A stretch of DNA of 42,731 bases from Candidatus Gastranaerophilales bacterium (GTDB lineage: Bacteria > Cyanobacteriota > Vampirovibrionia > Gastranaerophilales > Gastranaerophilaceae). Below the pieces are notes generated by a model. The model made no database searches and was not told where the DNA came from. It was given only the letters and a program-made list of their open reading frames with translations. Position numbers and translations under genes: made by a program. The stretch lies in the NCBI GenBank assembly GCA_944326115.1, contig CALVCQ010000018.1, positions 1 to 42,731 on the forward strand. The letters are read 5' to 3'. Below are positions 25,278 through 40,000 of the stretch, one piece after another. The number at the start of each line of letters is the position of its first letter. The stretch's first letter is position 1.

Positions 25278-27026
25278 CTATGAAGATGAACCCATATTAA
25301 CACCGATTGAAGCAAGCTGCTGCTGCATAGTTGTAAATTGAGCATTCATCTGCGCAATCATCTGGTCCATATAATTAAATTGATTTGTAAGCTTTTCCTG
25401 ATAAGAATAAACATACTCCTGTTTTCTGTCAATTTTATCAGTCATTCTGCTGATTTCTGCTGTCAGAGATTCATTTCTTGCAGAGAAATAGCCTGACGTA
25501 GTATCCGTTGCAGCTTTTAATTCATCCTGTAATTTTTGCATTAAACCATCTTTTGTTGTACCGGAAGAATTATCACCTGTCAGTAATGCTTTTACAGAAG
25601 CAGGATCCTTTTCATAGGCATCAAGAAACTTATCTTCATCGATTATAAGCTGTGTAGTATCGGCAGAAACATCCAGCCCGGGCGCACCTGTTGTAATACC
25701 TATATCCGCCAGAGACTTATATTTGCCGGAATTTTCAATAGGAGAAGTAACAAGCGTTCTTAAACTGTTTTTAATTCTTACAAGGTTATTTTCACCGGAA
25801 AGTATACCGCCGTTTTCTGCCGTTGAGTCAGAATCAGTGTACAAATTCGTATTAGTAACAATTTTATTAAAAGCCTCAACAAAAGTTTGCAAAGCTGTAA
25901 GCGGTTCTTCTGAATTGTAATCTCTTGATATTTCAACAGTAATAGGATCACCGTCAGTTGTTGTCAACAGATCCAAAGACAGACCTAAAACACCTGTAAC
26001 TTCGCTGGATACAGAATTTGTAGCAGACTCTTTTCTGTCGCCGTTTAAATAAAATACAGCATTTGTACCTGTTGTATTATAAGAAGTAAAGCCCATTAAT
26101 TCAGCAAAATTACGGCTGCCAGCAACACTTGAACCGTTCATTTCTATAGGATCACTGCTGCCATCAGTATTTTCGAGAACAAGTATACCGTTATCAACAG
26201 ATGCCGTAACGCCTGCAGCTGAAGAATTAACTGCATTTATAAACTCATCTACAGTCATATCGGTAGTCAGATTAATAGCAGCACCGTTTATATTTATATT
26301 TCCGTCTTGTTCAACACCGAGATCAGCAAGTGTGGTTGTCCCTGTATTCAACAAATCATTTTTCTTTGAATTTTGAGCGGAAGAGGTATTGTCAAGCCCC
26401 AATAATTCCGCAAAATTGTGAGTGCCGTCTACAAGATCAGTACCTGTTACTTCAACCGGCTTATTGCCTGCTTCACGATTTTCAAGTACCAAACGTCCAT
26501 TTTTAAGAGATGCTTTCACATTGGCAGAAGTAGAACTGTTAATCTGATACACAAGAGAATCAATTGTCATATCAGCGGTAACATTGATAGTGGCACCGTT
26601 TATCTGAAAATTTCCTGATGTAGTAACACCCAGATCAGAAAGCTTCTTTGATGAATCTTTTAACGCTTCATTATATTCGGAAGTTTTTGTTGAGTTTGTT
26701 GCAAGAGACTCAATTTCAAGCTCAATAGAAGCAGGTGTGGAAAACTGCGTAACAGTGGCGGTGACTACACTTGTATCAGAAGCAGAAACAGATACTTTTG
26801 AAAAAATATCAGAACCTGCACCGAGCAATGAATCTGTAAACTTCATTGTTGCGCTTTGAACGGCACTGTATTCCGACTTCAAACTGTTTAAAATATTTTG
26901 CTTGTCTTGCAGAGCTTCTTTCTGATCGGAAAGCGCATCAACTTTGTCCTGTTCAACCTTAACAAGAGCCGTAACCCATTCATTGATGGGTAATCCGGAA
27001 CCTACACCTGAAAAAGATATTGACAT
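25278..27026 (-). CDS. fliD: Flagellar hook-associated protein 2 (FliD, filament cap)
   Basis: A 582-aa cap protein that assists flagellin polymerisation at the filament tip. The N-terminal D0-type region starts FSGVGSGLPINEWVTALVKVEQ, a FliD_N hallmark. Two flagellin-IN-type modules sit at residues about 130-211 and 233-313, both built as LxDLGV...F-x-INGA...TxDxxxxxINSS...LVLEN...NFAEL(L/M)G. The C-terminal FliD_C domain contains a long coiled coil (SLTAEISRMTDKIDRKQEYV...) ending in QQLASIGVNMGSSS. ATG 27026 with TTGAGGTGA upstream. It lies 114 bp downstream of the giant FliD-like gene and may be co-transcribed. The two share the IN module, so one probably arose from the other. Confidence 0.93.
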   Translation of the reverse strand: MSISFSGVGSGLPINEWVTALVKVEQDKVDALSDQKEALQDKQNILNSLKSEYSAVQSATMKFTDSLLGAGSDIFSKVSVSASDTSVVTATVTQFSTPASIELEIESLATNSTKTSEYNEALKDSSKKLSDLGVTTSGNFQINGATINVTADMTIDSLVYQINSSTSANVKASLKNGRLVLENREAGNKPVEVTGTDLVDGTHNFAELLGLDNTSSAQNSKKNDLLNTGTTTLADLGVEQDGNININGAAINLTTDMTVDEFINAVNSSAAGVTASVDNGILVLENTDGSSDPIEMNGSSVAGSRNFAELMGFTSYNTTGTNAVFYLNGDRKESATNSVSSEVTGVLGLSLDLLTTTDGDPITVEISRDYNSEEPLTALQTFVEAFNKIVTNTNLYTDSDSTAENGGILSGENNLVRIKNSLRTLVTSPIENSGKYKSLADIGITTGAPGLDVSADTTQLIIDEDKFLDAYEKDPASVKALLTGDNSSGTTKDGLMQKLQDELKAATDTTSGYFSARNESLTAEISRMTDKIDRKQEYVYSYQEKLTNQFNYMDQMIAQMNAQFTTMQQQLASIGVNMGSSS

Positions 27027-27140
27027 ATTATTTCACCTCAAGTTTATATTATAAAATATTTATATGGAGGTAATCATACATTTAGCTTAAATTTCACATT
27101 AAAAACAGCTTATACACATGATAATACCCGTTTTTTAGAA

Positions 27141-28040
27141 TTATGAAACAATCGGTCTGAACGAAGCATTGTTCTGATTTAAGATAAGTCTTGTTATTGA
27201 AGAGCTGTACTGATTGTTCAATGCAAGAATAGCATCGTTAATAAGCTGGTATTGCTGTTCAAGCTGAAGCAGATATTCGTTGAGACCCTGCATACCGTTA
27301 TCACCGGCAGCTGTATTTTTTAATTCGTTCAAATCAAAAGTTGATTTAGTAATTTCACGCTTAAGCGCTTTTTGTTGAGCGTCCAGTGAACGTGGTGTAA
27401 CTTTAAAATAACCGCCTCTGTTATTTTCAAGAGCATAATGCAATGTATCCGACAATCTTGTAAATGAACCTGCAACAGAATAATCAAGCGGGCTGGAATC
27501 ATTGCCTATTAACAAATCAAATACTTTTTGCGGATCTTTGTAGAATGCTTCTACATAATCATACTGACCGTTTGTTTTAGACAGAGACATTTCAACCGTA
27601 CCCATGTTGGAATTTGAACCGCCTGTAATCTTAACAATAATACCTATGTCAGCAAGTTTTTGAGTAATTTTATTCATTGAACCGATATTGTTGGTCAAAG
27701 CTGATTTTATCTTGTTTATGAATGTATTAAACTCTGCATCATCGGACATAATCGGGTTAGCTGCAGCATTCATTGCATTATTAAATCTGTTAACAAAGCT
27801 TTGAAGTTTTTCAACACTGTCATTCAAGAGATTTCTGCCTATATCGATAGTAGTGCTGCCTGTTTGTTTTACCTCAATTGTAATTGAAGCATTTTCTGCA
27901 TCCGTAATGAGATTTCCGTCTTCATCAAGATAAATCAAGTTGTTACCATTGTATACATTATCATCGGTAATATCATTCAAATCCAGCGCCATATCGTACT
28001 CTTTACCGTTCAAGGTAAAGTGTGCATTATGACCGGAATT
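27141..28040 (-). other. FliD-like C-terminal domain of the giant protein
   Basis: The last about 300 residues run from HNAHFTLNGKEYDMALDLND through a helical region (LLNDSVEKLQSFVNRFNNAM) and KLADIGIIVKITGG to EAFYKDPQKVFDLLIG and the final coiled coil (LLQLEQQYQLINDAILALNNQY). This order (LADIGI, then KDPxxVxxLL, then a paired C-terminal coiled coil) is that of FliD_C and matches the same region of the adjacent fliD (SLADIGITTGA, YEKDPASVKALLTG). Confidence 0.8.
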
Positions 28041-31000
28041 AACAATACCCAAATCCGCAGAATTCTGATAATCGTTTGTCAGCTGTGCAATATCTGTAAA
28101 GTTTGTTGTACCTCTTTCAACTACAACATTAGCCGTAGAAGATGCTTCTTTAGAGCGGATAACAAGTTCACCGTTTTCATAAGAAGCACTGACAGCAATA
28201 TCTGCATACTTTGGATCAGCAAATACGGAATTAATTCTTGCTGCAAGATCATAAATAGTGTCGCTGGCTTTTACATTTATATCAACACCGTTAATCTTAA
28301 ATGTACCGTTTTTAACGCCTAATGAACCGAGCGTCATAGAATCCGAAACGAGTTTTTTACCGAGATCATGACTTGTCAAAATAGTGTGTGTAGCAGCATC
28401 ACCCTGTTCATATACACCGGATTCAAGAGTTCCGCCTGTTGTCAGACCGATTACATTTGTAAAATCAGAAGTACCTTTGAGAACTACAAAAGAACCCGGG
28501 GCGAGACCTTCGTCTCTTGTCAAAACAAACTTGCCGTTTTCTATTGAAGCAGTGACACCTGCATTCTGAGAATTTATATTATTGATAATAGTATTGATAT
28601 CATCAATAGAACTGCCGGTTTGATTAATATCGACCTTAATCAATCCGTTAGGATCCGCATTGCCGTTTGTGTCAACCAGCTGGATAAAGAAGTTTCCTGT
28701 AGTATAGCGGCCTTCGGCAGTTGAAACATTCTGGGTGCTTATCAGCTTAGAAGTACCGCCGAGGTTGAGTATACCTGCATTTTCAGCACCGCCGGTTGTA
28801 AGTCCTATATCGTGAGTAAATGAGCTTGAACCTTTAATGACTTCAATACCGCCTTTGCCCGAGTCAGCATCACGTTTTAAGACAAGTTTGTTGTTATCAT
28901 TCAAAAATGCTGTAATACCCGCATCAAGGTTGTTTATCTTGTTGATAATCGACTGAATAGTATCATTGGCGGTAACATCAATTTTATAGCTTGCTGCATT
29001 ATCGCCTGTGAGCTTGATTGTAAAGTCACCTGCACCAAAATGCTGATCACTTGCGGCAGATTTTGCTGCGGTAATTTCGGCATATTCGCCGTCGTCAAAT
29101 ACGGCATTAGAAGAACCGCCTGCAGTAAAGCCTACAATATTTGTAAAGTTGGAGGATCCTTTGACAATCTCAATAGCACCGTCGCCTGTATCTGCATCAC
29201 GGGAGATAGTAATAAGACCTGTAGAATTGTCATATCTTGCCGTAACACCTGCATCAAGTGTATTAATTTTATTTACAATTGAACTTACGGTATCATCGGC
29301 ATCAATAGTAATATTTATCGAAGCAGCATTTTCACCGGTAAGATTTATTGTAAAATCACCCTGCGTAAACGTATCATAATTGTTTACATAGTTTGTGGAA
29401 GTAATTGAAGAGTTGCTGCCCCGTATAACCGTTGCCGATTGAGACCCGCCGGAGCTGAAACCGACAACTGTCGTAAAGTTGCTTGTACCTTTGATTATTT
29501 CAAAATTACCTTCACCGCTGTCACCGTCACGGGTGATAGTTATTTTTCTTGTAGAATCATTGTATACTGCTGTCAAACCGTCAATTTGATTGATTTTATC
29601 TATAACCGATTGAACGGTATCTCCGGCAGAAACATCAATTGTGTGGTCATTGCCGTTGAACCTGATTATGAAATTACCTTCCGAGACAGATGTATCGGCA
29701 GATACCTGATTGCTTGAGGTAATAGAAGCGGTTACACCGTTAACAGTAGTAGGATCCTGCTGACCGCCGGAGGTAAATCCGAACACATTTGTAAAATCAG
29801 AAGAACCTTTAATTATGTTAATACCGCCTACACCTTTATCAACGTCTCTTGAGATAACTATTTTATTTCTTGCGCTGTCCCAGGAAGCAGTAACACCCAT
29901 ATTAGCAGCATTGATTTTGTCAATAATTACACCCACTGTATCACCGTCATCAATAGTGATTCTTACGGGATCAGAAGCGTTGTCGCCTGTGAGCTGTAGA
30001 TAGAAATCACCTGCCGAGACTTTTGTGTTGTAGGAAGTAACACCGGATGTAAGAGTGGCAACCGTACCTGTAACAACTGCTGCATTCTGATGACCGCCTG
30101 TAGTAAAGCCGAATTTGGAGGTAAAGTCAGATGTACCTTTTACAATTTCAATTTCGCCTTCACCTGCAGAAGCCTTTTTGGTCAAAACAATTCTGTTTTG
30201 CGAATCAAGAGTAGCAATAACATCCGTAAGCGCTGTTATCCTGTCAAGAATAGTTTCTATTCTGCTTGCAGACTTAATATCATCTTCTGTAATTGTAATT
30301 TCCGTACCGTCAATGTAGAAGGTGCCGGCTGTGAAATTACCGGCAAGTGCGACATTGTACAGAGAAGTTATCGTAGCAGTTACACCGTCTTCTTTAATAC
30401 CGGTTTCATAGCCGCCTGATGTAAATTTCAAAACGGAAGTAAAGTCAGATGTACCTTTTTGCACAATAAATCCGCCTTCACCGGAATCCGGATCTCTTTC
30501 GATAACCATCTTTCCGGAAGCATTGTCAATATAGGCATTCAGCCCTATACCCGCGTCTGAAATCATCTGCGCAACTTTTTGTGCACTATCGCCCTGAGAA
30601 ACGTTAAATGTGTGAGAAGAAACTACAGCACCGTTTTTATTTGTAATTTGTATAATAAAATCACCTGAGCTGAAATGAGCATTCAGAGCTGAATTTTGTG
30701 AAATCAAAACAGCAGAAGCACCTGCATCGGCAGCTACTATCTGCTCACCGCCGGCAGTAAAGCCTATTTTATTTGTAAAGTCAGAAGTACCTTTTGTAAC
30801 AAGCACACCGCCTGCTTCTTCCGAAGAATCACGTCTTATTGCGAGACGTCCCGTTGTTTCATCAATATAAGCAGTAACACCGAGACCGGAATTATTGATT
30901 TTTTCAATAATATTCTGAATAGAATCAGAAGAATTGATTTCTATTTCTGCAGTATCAGTAATATTTCCGTCAGAATCAGTGAGATGCACGTAGAAATTAC

Positions 31001-34000
31001 CGTCCGTGTACAACCCCTGCGCAGAAAGTGCCGTATTAGAGGACATATATACGGCAGAGCTTCCCTGAGCGGTGGAGTTTGCCTGACCTCCGCCGAATGT
31101 AAATCCTGCAATTTCAGAGAAATCGCTGGTACCGTCAGTTATAAATATTCTCTGGTCGTTTGCTTCGTTTGCGGTAATTACAACTTTGCCGTCCTTGATA
31201 GAAGCAGTAACACCGAGACCTGAGGCATTTATTTTGTCCATAACCGATTGGATTGTTTCATTATTGCCAACGGTTATTTTTTGTGATGAACCGTTGTAGT
31301 TTATGTAAAAATCACCGCTTGAGACATCATCATTTTTGGTTACGGGATTAGTACCTGTAAGGGTTGAATATTTTTCTTCATAGCCTGTTTCATGTACCGC
31401 ACCGTTAGAGACAGTGTTCGACTGTAAGCCGAGCAGTTTTCCGAGGTTGCCCGAAGTTACACTCATTGTTGCATCTTTTATAAAGAATCTGCCCTGCTCG
31501 TCTAAACCTGCAACAAATTTCGGAGGATCAATCTTTCCGTTAGCAACAAGCATACCTCCGCCGGGAAGGATGGTAGCTGAATCAGCCTTGGTGTTTATTG
31601 CATCTATAATATCACCCACAGTCATATCAGCCGTATAGTTTATTGTATGACCGCCGACAGTAAACGTACCGGAAGTAGACAAATCGTCAAATGTTGTATC
31701 CATAGTCAATCCCGCAACAGATCCTGTAGTCGTTGTGACACCGTCTGTAACAGATGTAGACGAGGTGCTGACCGTAAGGTCATAGAAATTGCTTGTACCT
31801 TCTTTTACAGTCACACCTCCTGCAGAAGAAGGATCAACAGCTTCGAATACAACATAATCATTATCGTTTATATAAGCTTTTACACCGGTATTGCCGGAAT
31901 TTTCGTTGATTTTAGCGATAGCATTCTGTATACTTCCTGACGAAAGTGTGACAGAAATTCCGTTTAAAAAGATTGTGCCGGCACTGACCTGTGAATATAC
32001 GGGTCTTGATGTTACATAGCCTTTGTTTGTAACATTTGTATTGTATGCTGAAGAAGAATAACCTTTGGTATTTAATATTCTGTCTGTATCAACTTCAGGC
32101 CAATTCCACATTTTTGTAATATCGGAGGTTTGATAGAAGGAATTGTATATTTTTCCATTGAATGTAGCTGCAATAATGCCAAATGCCGATGCAGAAGCAG
32201 ACGGATTCAAATCGGTAGTAATAAATGCGCTGTTTATATCCAGATTATCACCGGAAGCACCGACAACAGAACCCATAGCAGCATTGCCAGTAACACTGCC
32301 GCCGACCTGAACATTGGTTATCAATGCTGTGGAGGTACCGTCAGCCCAGCCGATAATCTGACCTGCACAACCGGCGTTCATCTGAACCTGTGCATTTGAA
32401 GACGAATTCCTGATAAGCGTAATCAGATCGTAGTCACCACCTGTACTGTTACCAGTGCCAATACTGGCAATAATACCTGCGGCATGACTGTCAGCACCTT
32501 CGACTGTAACGGAAGATTCTATTGTTACATTATTGATATCAAGACTTGAGTCGTGATTTCTATGCTGAATCCCAATCAATCCGCCTGCTTCATAACCGGA
32601 GATATTAGAATTTTTAACCGTGACATTAGATATTGTTGTATCACCGAATACCGTACCGATAAGCGCACCCACAACGGATTTACTGCCTACTGACAGGTCA
32701 AAATTGTCTATAGTAAGGTTCTTTATCACGGCGCCGTCGGTAGTCATTTCAAACAGACCGTTCTTTTGATTGTCAGCCGTAAGGTGTCTTGATAAGTTCT
32801 TTATTGTATACCCGTTACCGTCTAATGTACCCGAGAAACTTGAGATAGGAGTATAAGAAATAGTGCTGAGATCAATATCTCCCATCAGGATAAACTTGCC
32901 GTCTTTGTCAGCATTGATTTTTGACATAAATTCCGAAGCATTATGGATAACGGTGTAGCCCTGTTTTATTGCATCTGCTTCTGTTATAATCGCTGTTTTT
33001 CCTGAGCTTAATGCACCTTTTACACCGGTATAAGAATTTACAGCGGAAGAAGAAGTGGTCGCAGTGCCCTGTTCGCCCAGAGAACCGCCGTAGCCGGTTG
33101 CTTTGTAATATTTTGCATTGTCAAAAGAGACCTGAGCCTGTTCAGTATAGGTTCCTATATACTGGTTCTGATCTTCATCGGCAGTATTGCCGCCGCCTGA
33201 AACAGCACCGTCTCTGCTGGTCATTTTTACTGCCGCATAAGTATCTTTAAATATTATATTATAATTAGGATTGTTTTCAGAGAGCTGATCATTGGCTAAA
33301 TGACCTATAAAACCGCCGACAGTTGCCTTGGTTGTAGAGCCGAAAGTAATAGTACCGTTTGAAATAACATTTTCAAACAGGATATCGCTGGAGAAGTTTA
33401 CACCGATGACACCGCCGCCTGTCTTGTCTTCTTTATTCAATGTTACATTCGAAGTAACAGTTGAATTTTTAACGACAATATTGCCGCCTTTTCCTATTCT
33501 GCCGAACAAACCGCCGACAGTATCCCAGCCTTTTACATTTACGTTGGAACCGATATTTATTCCGTCAGCAACAAGGACCGAATTATTGCTTGCATAACCG
33601 ACAAGGGAACCGACACCTATCATGCCTGTGACAGTAGAATTTGCTATCGATATATTCTCAAAAGTAACAGAGCCTCTGGCAGTGTTAACCAGTATGCCTA
33701 CATAATTTCCGCCTGTAGAGCTATTGCCGTTTATATAACTTTCGTCATACTTCTGAATATTAGCACCTGAAATACCTAGGTTTCTTATAATAGTAGGTCC
33801 GGTTGTTGATGTGGAGCCTATCAACGCCTGTTTCAGGTTGGTTATTGCATACCCGTTACCGTCTATAATACCGTAAAATGAGGAAGCTGAGGATGTCAGA
33901 GACGAGGCATTGATATTGTTCATAAGCATGATTTTTTTGCAGCCGGAGGCACTAAGAGCGTTTTTAAGCTCTGTAACGGTAGATACGGCTGTATAGCCCA

Positions 34001-37000
34001 TGGCTTCTGCTTCAGCTTTAGTATATTTTGTGGAAGAGGTTGACACACCGCCCTCTACTTTTCCGCCGGATACGGAGGTAGTCGGTGCTGCTATTGTATA
34101 GCCTGCTGTGCCTGTTACTTTAACAAAGTCGCTTGTACCTTCCGTGATTGATATACTCTGGTTTCCGTAGCTTGTATTCTTAAACACAAGCTTGCCGTCT
34201 TCTACAGACGCAGTAACACCTGTTCTGGCTGACTGTTTGTTTATTTCGTTTATTGCGGTGCCGATATTTCCGCCCGAAAGAGTAACAGTCTGACCGTTGA
34301 TTTTTATTGTACCTGCAGAAACCTGTGTATATTTGTTTGTTGCAAATGTGCCTTTATCAAATTTTGAACTGATTTCTTCATTGCCGACAGACACGTACAG
34401 TTTGTTAGCGCCTATTTTACTCGAGCCTATTTTGTCCATGTTTACAAAGACAGAAATTTCATACTCTTTTGTACCGGCTGAACCGCCGATACCAAGACCC
34501 CAGCCGTCCAGTGAATCATCTATCGAGCCGACAGTGGAATCAATATTTGTTACTGCGTTTATGTTAAAGCTTCCGGAGGTCGGGACTGCGTTGCCCTGAT
34601 ATAAGAAATCAGCGTTTATGACTATGTCGGAAAGGTTGAGATCTAATGATGTATTTGAAACACGACCTATAATCCCGCCTGAATAGCCTGTTGATGAAGT
34701 AATGTTGATTGAACCGTCTATGAAAACATTCGAGATAACAGGATTAATAATGCCTCCAAATGAACCTGTCAATCCGCCGGACACAGTTTGTCCGGATATA
34801 TCCGCAGCAATATAAACATCATTAACAGATAAAATACCGTTAATACTTGCTGCCAAACCGCCGGCAGTATTACCACCGGAAGTAATTACTGTGTTTTCAT
34901 CAATACTTACATTAGATACTTTAAATGTATCTCCGCCTGCTACACCGACAAGTCCGCCTACATAAGAATTTCCCGTGCCTTTAATATTTGAATTTGAAAC
35001 CTGGACAGAATCAATATATATACCGTTATTTGCTTTGGCAACAAAAATACCTATATTGGCGTTAGAACCTGAAATATCAAAATTATCAACATTCAGATTT
35101 TTGATAGTAACATCTCCAAATGCAGTTTTGATAAGACCGCTTGAGCCGGAGAAATTTTTCAGGGTAAAGCCGTTGCCGTCTATCGTACCGCCATTAAAAG
35201 CGGAAATAGAGCTAAAGCCCGAGGACAAATCAATATCATTCATCAGCACAATTGTGGTGCCTGCTGTAGAGTTTGTCAGTGCTGTTTTTAGTTCCTGAGC
35301 CGTACTGACAGTCACATACCCCAGAGCTTCCGCCTCTTCTTTTGTCATAGGTCCTGATACATTATTTTTACCCGTGAGGGTAGTATAAGCACCCTCGTGC
35401 CCTATTTCAGAACCGCCGCCGATACTGCTGATTGTAGTCAGTCCGCTGATAGTACCAAAATTGCCGGACACCTCTTCGAGTTCAATATTATCCGGTGTCT
35501 GTGTATCTGTCATCAGAACAATTCTGTTATTTTCTATAAACGCTGATATTCCTATAGAAGAAGCATTGATTTTTGCCAGAACAGAATCTATTGTCTCACC
35601 CTGATTTACGGTAAAATTCTGGCTTGCACTGCCCAGATGCAGCGTGAAAGTACCTGCATCAAGTGTTTCATTGCCGGTTACGGAGGATATACCTTTCAGG
35701 ATATTATAAGTTGCTTTTGTTGAACTGTCGGCAAAATTTGTCGAAGTTGACTTTAACCCTGTCAGATCGAGAAGGTTTGTATCTGTTGCAGTGATAGTAA
35801 ATGTATGAGGAACTGGCATACTGGTACCATTTGTGAAATAAAACGGCTCCAGATCTTCGACAACAAGGCTTCCGTTTGTGTCGAGATAAGCTCTGAAAGT
35901 ACTGGTGTTGTTGATTTTATCAATTATGTCTCCTATAGTATCGGAAGAGGAGATTGTAACAGACTTTGATGTGCCGCTTATAGATTTCAGGGTAATACTG
36001 CCGCTTATCAGCCCTGACAATCTGGTATCAGTAGTCATTCCCGAATATGAGCTTATCTTTAACTCTGCACCGTATCCGCCGGTGATTAACCCCATGCCTT
36101 CGGCAAATTCGCTTTGGGGTATTTGAATTGGAGTGGTAATACCAATACCATCATACGAACTGATTTGAAATTTTTCATCGGAAGAAATCTGCAGCCTGCC
36201 GTCCACAATCTGCGCAGTTACACCGGCATTTGCCTCATTTATCTTGTTTACTACCTGCTGAATAGTATCGCCTGAGGTTAGTTTTACATCTGTGTCATTT
36301 ATCCGTATAGTTGTGCCTCGATTTAATAAATTTGACGGATGGGCTACACCTCCGGATGAAGATGACGGCATAGAAGGTCTTGCATCAATATATGTGTAAT
36401 ATTGTGCAGAATAGAACTCTATGTCATCAATCATGCTCTTAAAATCAGCACTGTACTGACCACCATGGGTATTTGAATACGAGTTGTCATAGTAGTAGGA
36501 ATTTAAGACATCAACTCCGCTGCTGGCAACAATTGCCCCCGGCGAAAAGCTGCCGCCCTGTGATTCCAATTTTGAAAAGCTGTAGGCATTAGAAACAACA
36601 ACTCCGCCTTTGGCTGCAGTGGAATTAGTAGACCTAAAGTGGGCGCCCAGAACACCGCCTGTATAGAAACCGCTGACAGTACCGCCCGTCAGGACGTTGT
36701 TGATAAAGGTGTTCACTGAAGAAGTGCCGGCCACGCCGCCTGCTGCATAAAGCCAGTCAGTGCTGATGAATGTATGTTTAACGTTAGCATAAGCCTCGAC
36801 ATCGTTGATGATTACAGTTGATGTGCAATCGGAACTATAAGAACTATACTGCGCAATACCGATAACACCGCCTGCGTTACTATATCCCTGAACTGTAACA
36901 TCCGATGCCACATAAATATTATCAATATTTAATGCTGCGGTATTGCTGATAAAGGTGCCTGCTATACCGCCGGCACTTCCTCCTGTTGATACAATCGACG

Positions 37001-40000
37001 AATTTCTCAAGAATACGTTTTCTATACTTGTATCGCCGTATACAGTAGAAACAAGTGCACCGACTGCGTCGCTGCTTGATATATCAAAATTATCCAGAGT
37101 AAGATTTCTGATTTCGGCGCCGCTGTCTGTTCTGATAAATAATCCTGAATTTGCTGAAAGATTCTTTATTGCATAACCGTTGCCGTCCAGAGTACCTGTG
37201 AATACTGATATGCCGGAGAATGATACACCGCTGAAATCAATATCATCAACCAGCATAAATTTGCCGGCTGGATTTGCACTAATTTTGGAGACAAATTCAG
37301 AAGCGCTGTGGATGACTGTATAACCTGCCGCTATTGCCTCTGATTCTGACAGTGCAATCTTGTATGCTGCCCAGTCTTCATCAAAAGCTTTGTAACTGCT
37401 GATAGTTGAAGAGCTGGCAGCAGAACCGCCTTCCGAGTAACCGTCGGATTTTGATGAGTCATAGAAAGAGTTTGTATAAGTAGCGTTAGAAGAAGCGTTT
37501 GCTATTCCGCCTATAAACTGATTTGTATAGGCAGTATTGTAATACCCTGCGATTATACCGCTTGAACTTTCTAACATATAATCAGTAGGTATATCAACGG
37601 ATGCGTAAGAATCTATAAATGTGTAAGCACCGCCTCCATAGCCGACAAATCCGCCCAGATATGTAGATCCTGATGTACTGCTTGATTCTATACTGCCGTC
37701 TGATTTTACGTTGTCAAATACAAAATTATGGGAAGATGTACCTAAAGACATAACATAGCCGAACAGCCCGCCAAGATAATTTGAACCGCTGATTGTTGCA
37801 GAAGATTCAACATTCTGTACAATAACGGAATACTTGCCGTTGTTCTGTGTATAACCGACCAGTGCGCCGACATTGTTAGTACCTTTGACTGTTACGTCAC
37901 TATCTATTTTTATGTTGTCAAAAGACAGTGCACCGCCTCCTGACGCAAAACCGACCAGAGCGCCGACATTGGCGGATGCTGAGTTGATTGTAGAATTTGA
38001 GACTTCTATGTTTTCAAAAGTAATTGAGCCTTGAGCCTCGCCGACAAGCAGTGCTGCATAACCGGAAGAATTGTTAATATTAAAGCCTTCGATTCTCAAG
38101 TTTTTGATTACAGCACCGTCACCTGTGGAATCAATTAAAGAGCCTGTATCACTGAAATTGCTGATTGTAAAGCCGTTGCCGTTTAAGACACCGGAATAAC
38201 CGCCTACAGAAAGACTTCTTCCGGAAAGGCTGATATTATTCATCAGAACAATATTCTGGTTACTGCGCAAAGCATTTTCCAGTTCGCTTGCCGTAGATAC
38301 AGCGGTATAGCCCATGTTTTCGGCTTCGGCTGCTGAAATTCTGTCCAGTGAAGTACCCGTAGTCGTATCGCCTCTTGAGCTGGTGTTGACAGCATCGACT
38401 GTATAGCCAGCAGTGCCTGTTACCTCTACAAAATTGCTTGTGCCTTCTGTTATAGAGAAAGCGTTGTCGCTCATAAATACGACTTTGTTGTCTTTTATCT
38501 GTGCGGTTACACCTGTTTGTCCGGATTTTGAGTTGATTTGTTCTAATACATTATCTATTGTACCGGCATTCAGTGTGACATTTACGCCGTTTATATTGAG
38601 CGTGCCCGCCGTAACCTGTGTAACAGTATTTCCATGTGCAGCTGCGTCTTCTTCTGTAACAACATCTTTTGAGCCGGTTACAGTGTGTTTTACACCTGAT
38701 TGTCCGAGTGCAGCACCGCCGCCAACAGACTGTATGGTAAGTCCTGTGACCGTACCGAAGTTTGATGTACCGCCTTCTACATAGATAGAATAGTCTGAGC
38801 CTGTTTTTTCGGCTCTGAGCATTACCTTATACTCGCCTGTTGCATCGTTTTTGATGAGTTCTGCGATTACACCTGTCTGAGAAGTATAGCTGTTTATCTT
38901 GTCTACAGCATCCTGCAGGGTGTCACCATCGGCAAATTCTATATTAACCCCGTTGATTTTAAACGAGCCTTCCGTTATTGCAGTATCAAGCGGCAGAAAC
39001 TCAGTACCGGCGAGGGTTGTAAACTGGCTTTCATCCGTACCGCCGGTCAGTATACCGGTATTTACAACGTCATTAGCCAGTCCGGCATAATACAGGAAGT
39101 CTGATGAGCCGGATTGTACTTTCAAACGGATATCAGCTCCGGTTGTGTCAGACGATATAACCAGTTTGCCGGAAGTATTTATCGAAGCTGTAACACCGAT
39201 TCCGGAAGAGTTGATTTTACTGATAATGTTGTTAATTGTATCGCCCGCATTTATTTCTATTTCCGCTGTTTGTTCGGAACCCGCATTGCCGGAAGTGATT
39301 GTAAACGTACCTTCCGTAAAGTCCGTTCCCGCTCTGTCAGAACCGGAAATTGTAGTTGTACCCGTAATAGAAGCGGAAGATCCCGGAGTGGACACACCTG
39401 CAGAAACAGTGGAGGTAAGCCCTACTTTTTCCGTAAAATCAGTATCGCCTGCAGTAACAGATATTGTAAATCCGGCTCCTGCATTGAGCTGCGAAAGCTG
39501 TATTTTGCCGTCATCGGTAAGCGAAGCGGATATACCGATTGAAGCGCCCTGCTGATTGATTTTATTGATAACGCTCTGCAGTGATTCGCCGGAAGATACG
39601 TTGATTGTAACGGACAAAAGGTTACTCGGGTCGGCAAAATAGCCGTCCTGCGCATTGTGTGTAACGTCATTTGTAGTAATTATAAAACTTCCGCCCGAGA
39701 ACGTCATACCCGTATTCAAGCCGGATACAGTACCGGTCAAAGTAGCGCTCTGTGCTTCGTTTGAAACACCTGCAGCAACATTGCCCGTTATACCGACATA
39801 CTGGGTAAAGTCTGTATCGCCTGCCTCAACCGATATAAAATAGTCGGGTCCCGAGTTATTCTGCTCTATTGTAAATTTGCCGCTGTCGTCAATATAAGCT
39901 TTTATATCCGCACCGGAGTCATTAATTTTGTCTAAAACATCTTGCAAAGTATCTGTTGCGGCGACATCGACAGTGATAGTCTGCCCCTGACCGACTTTGC

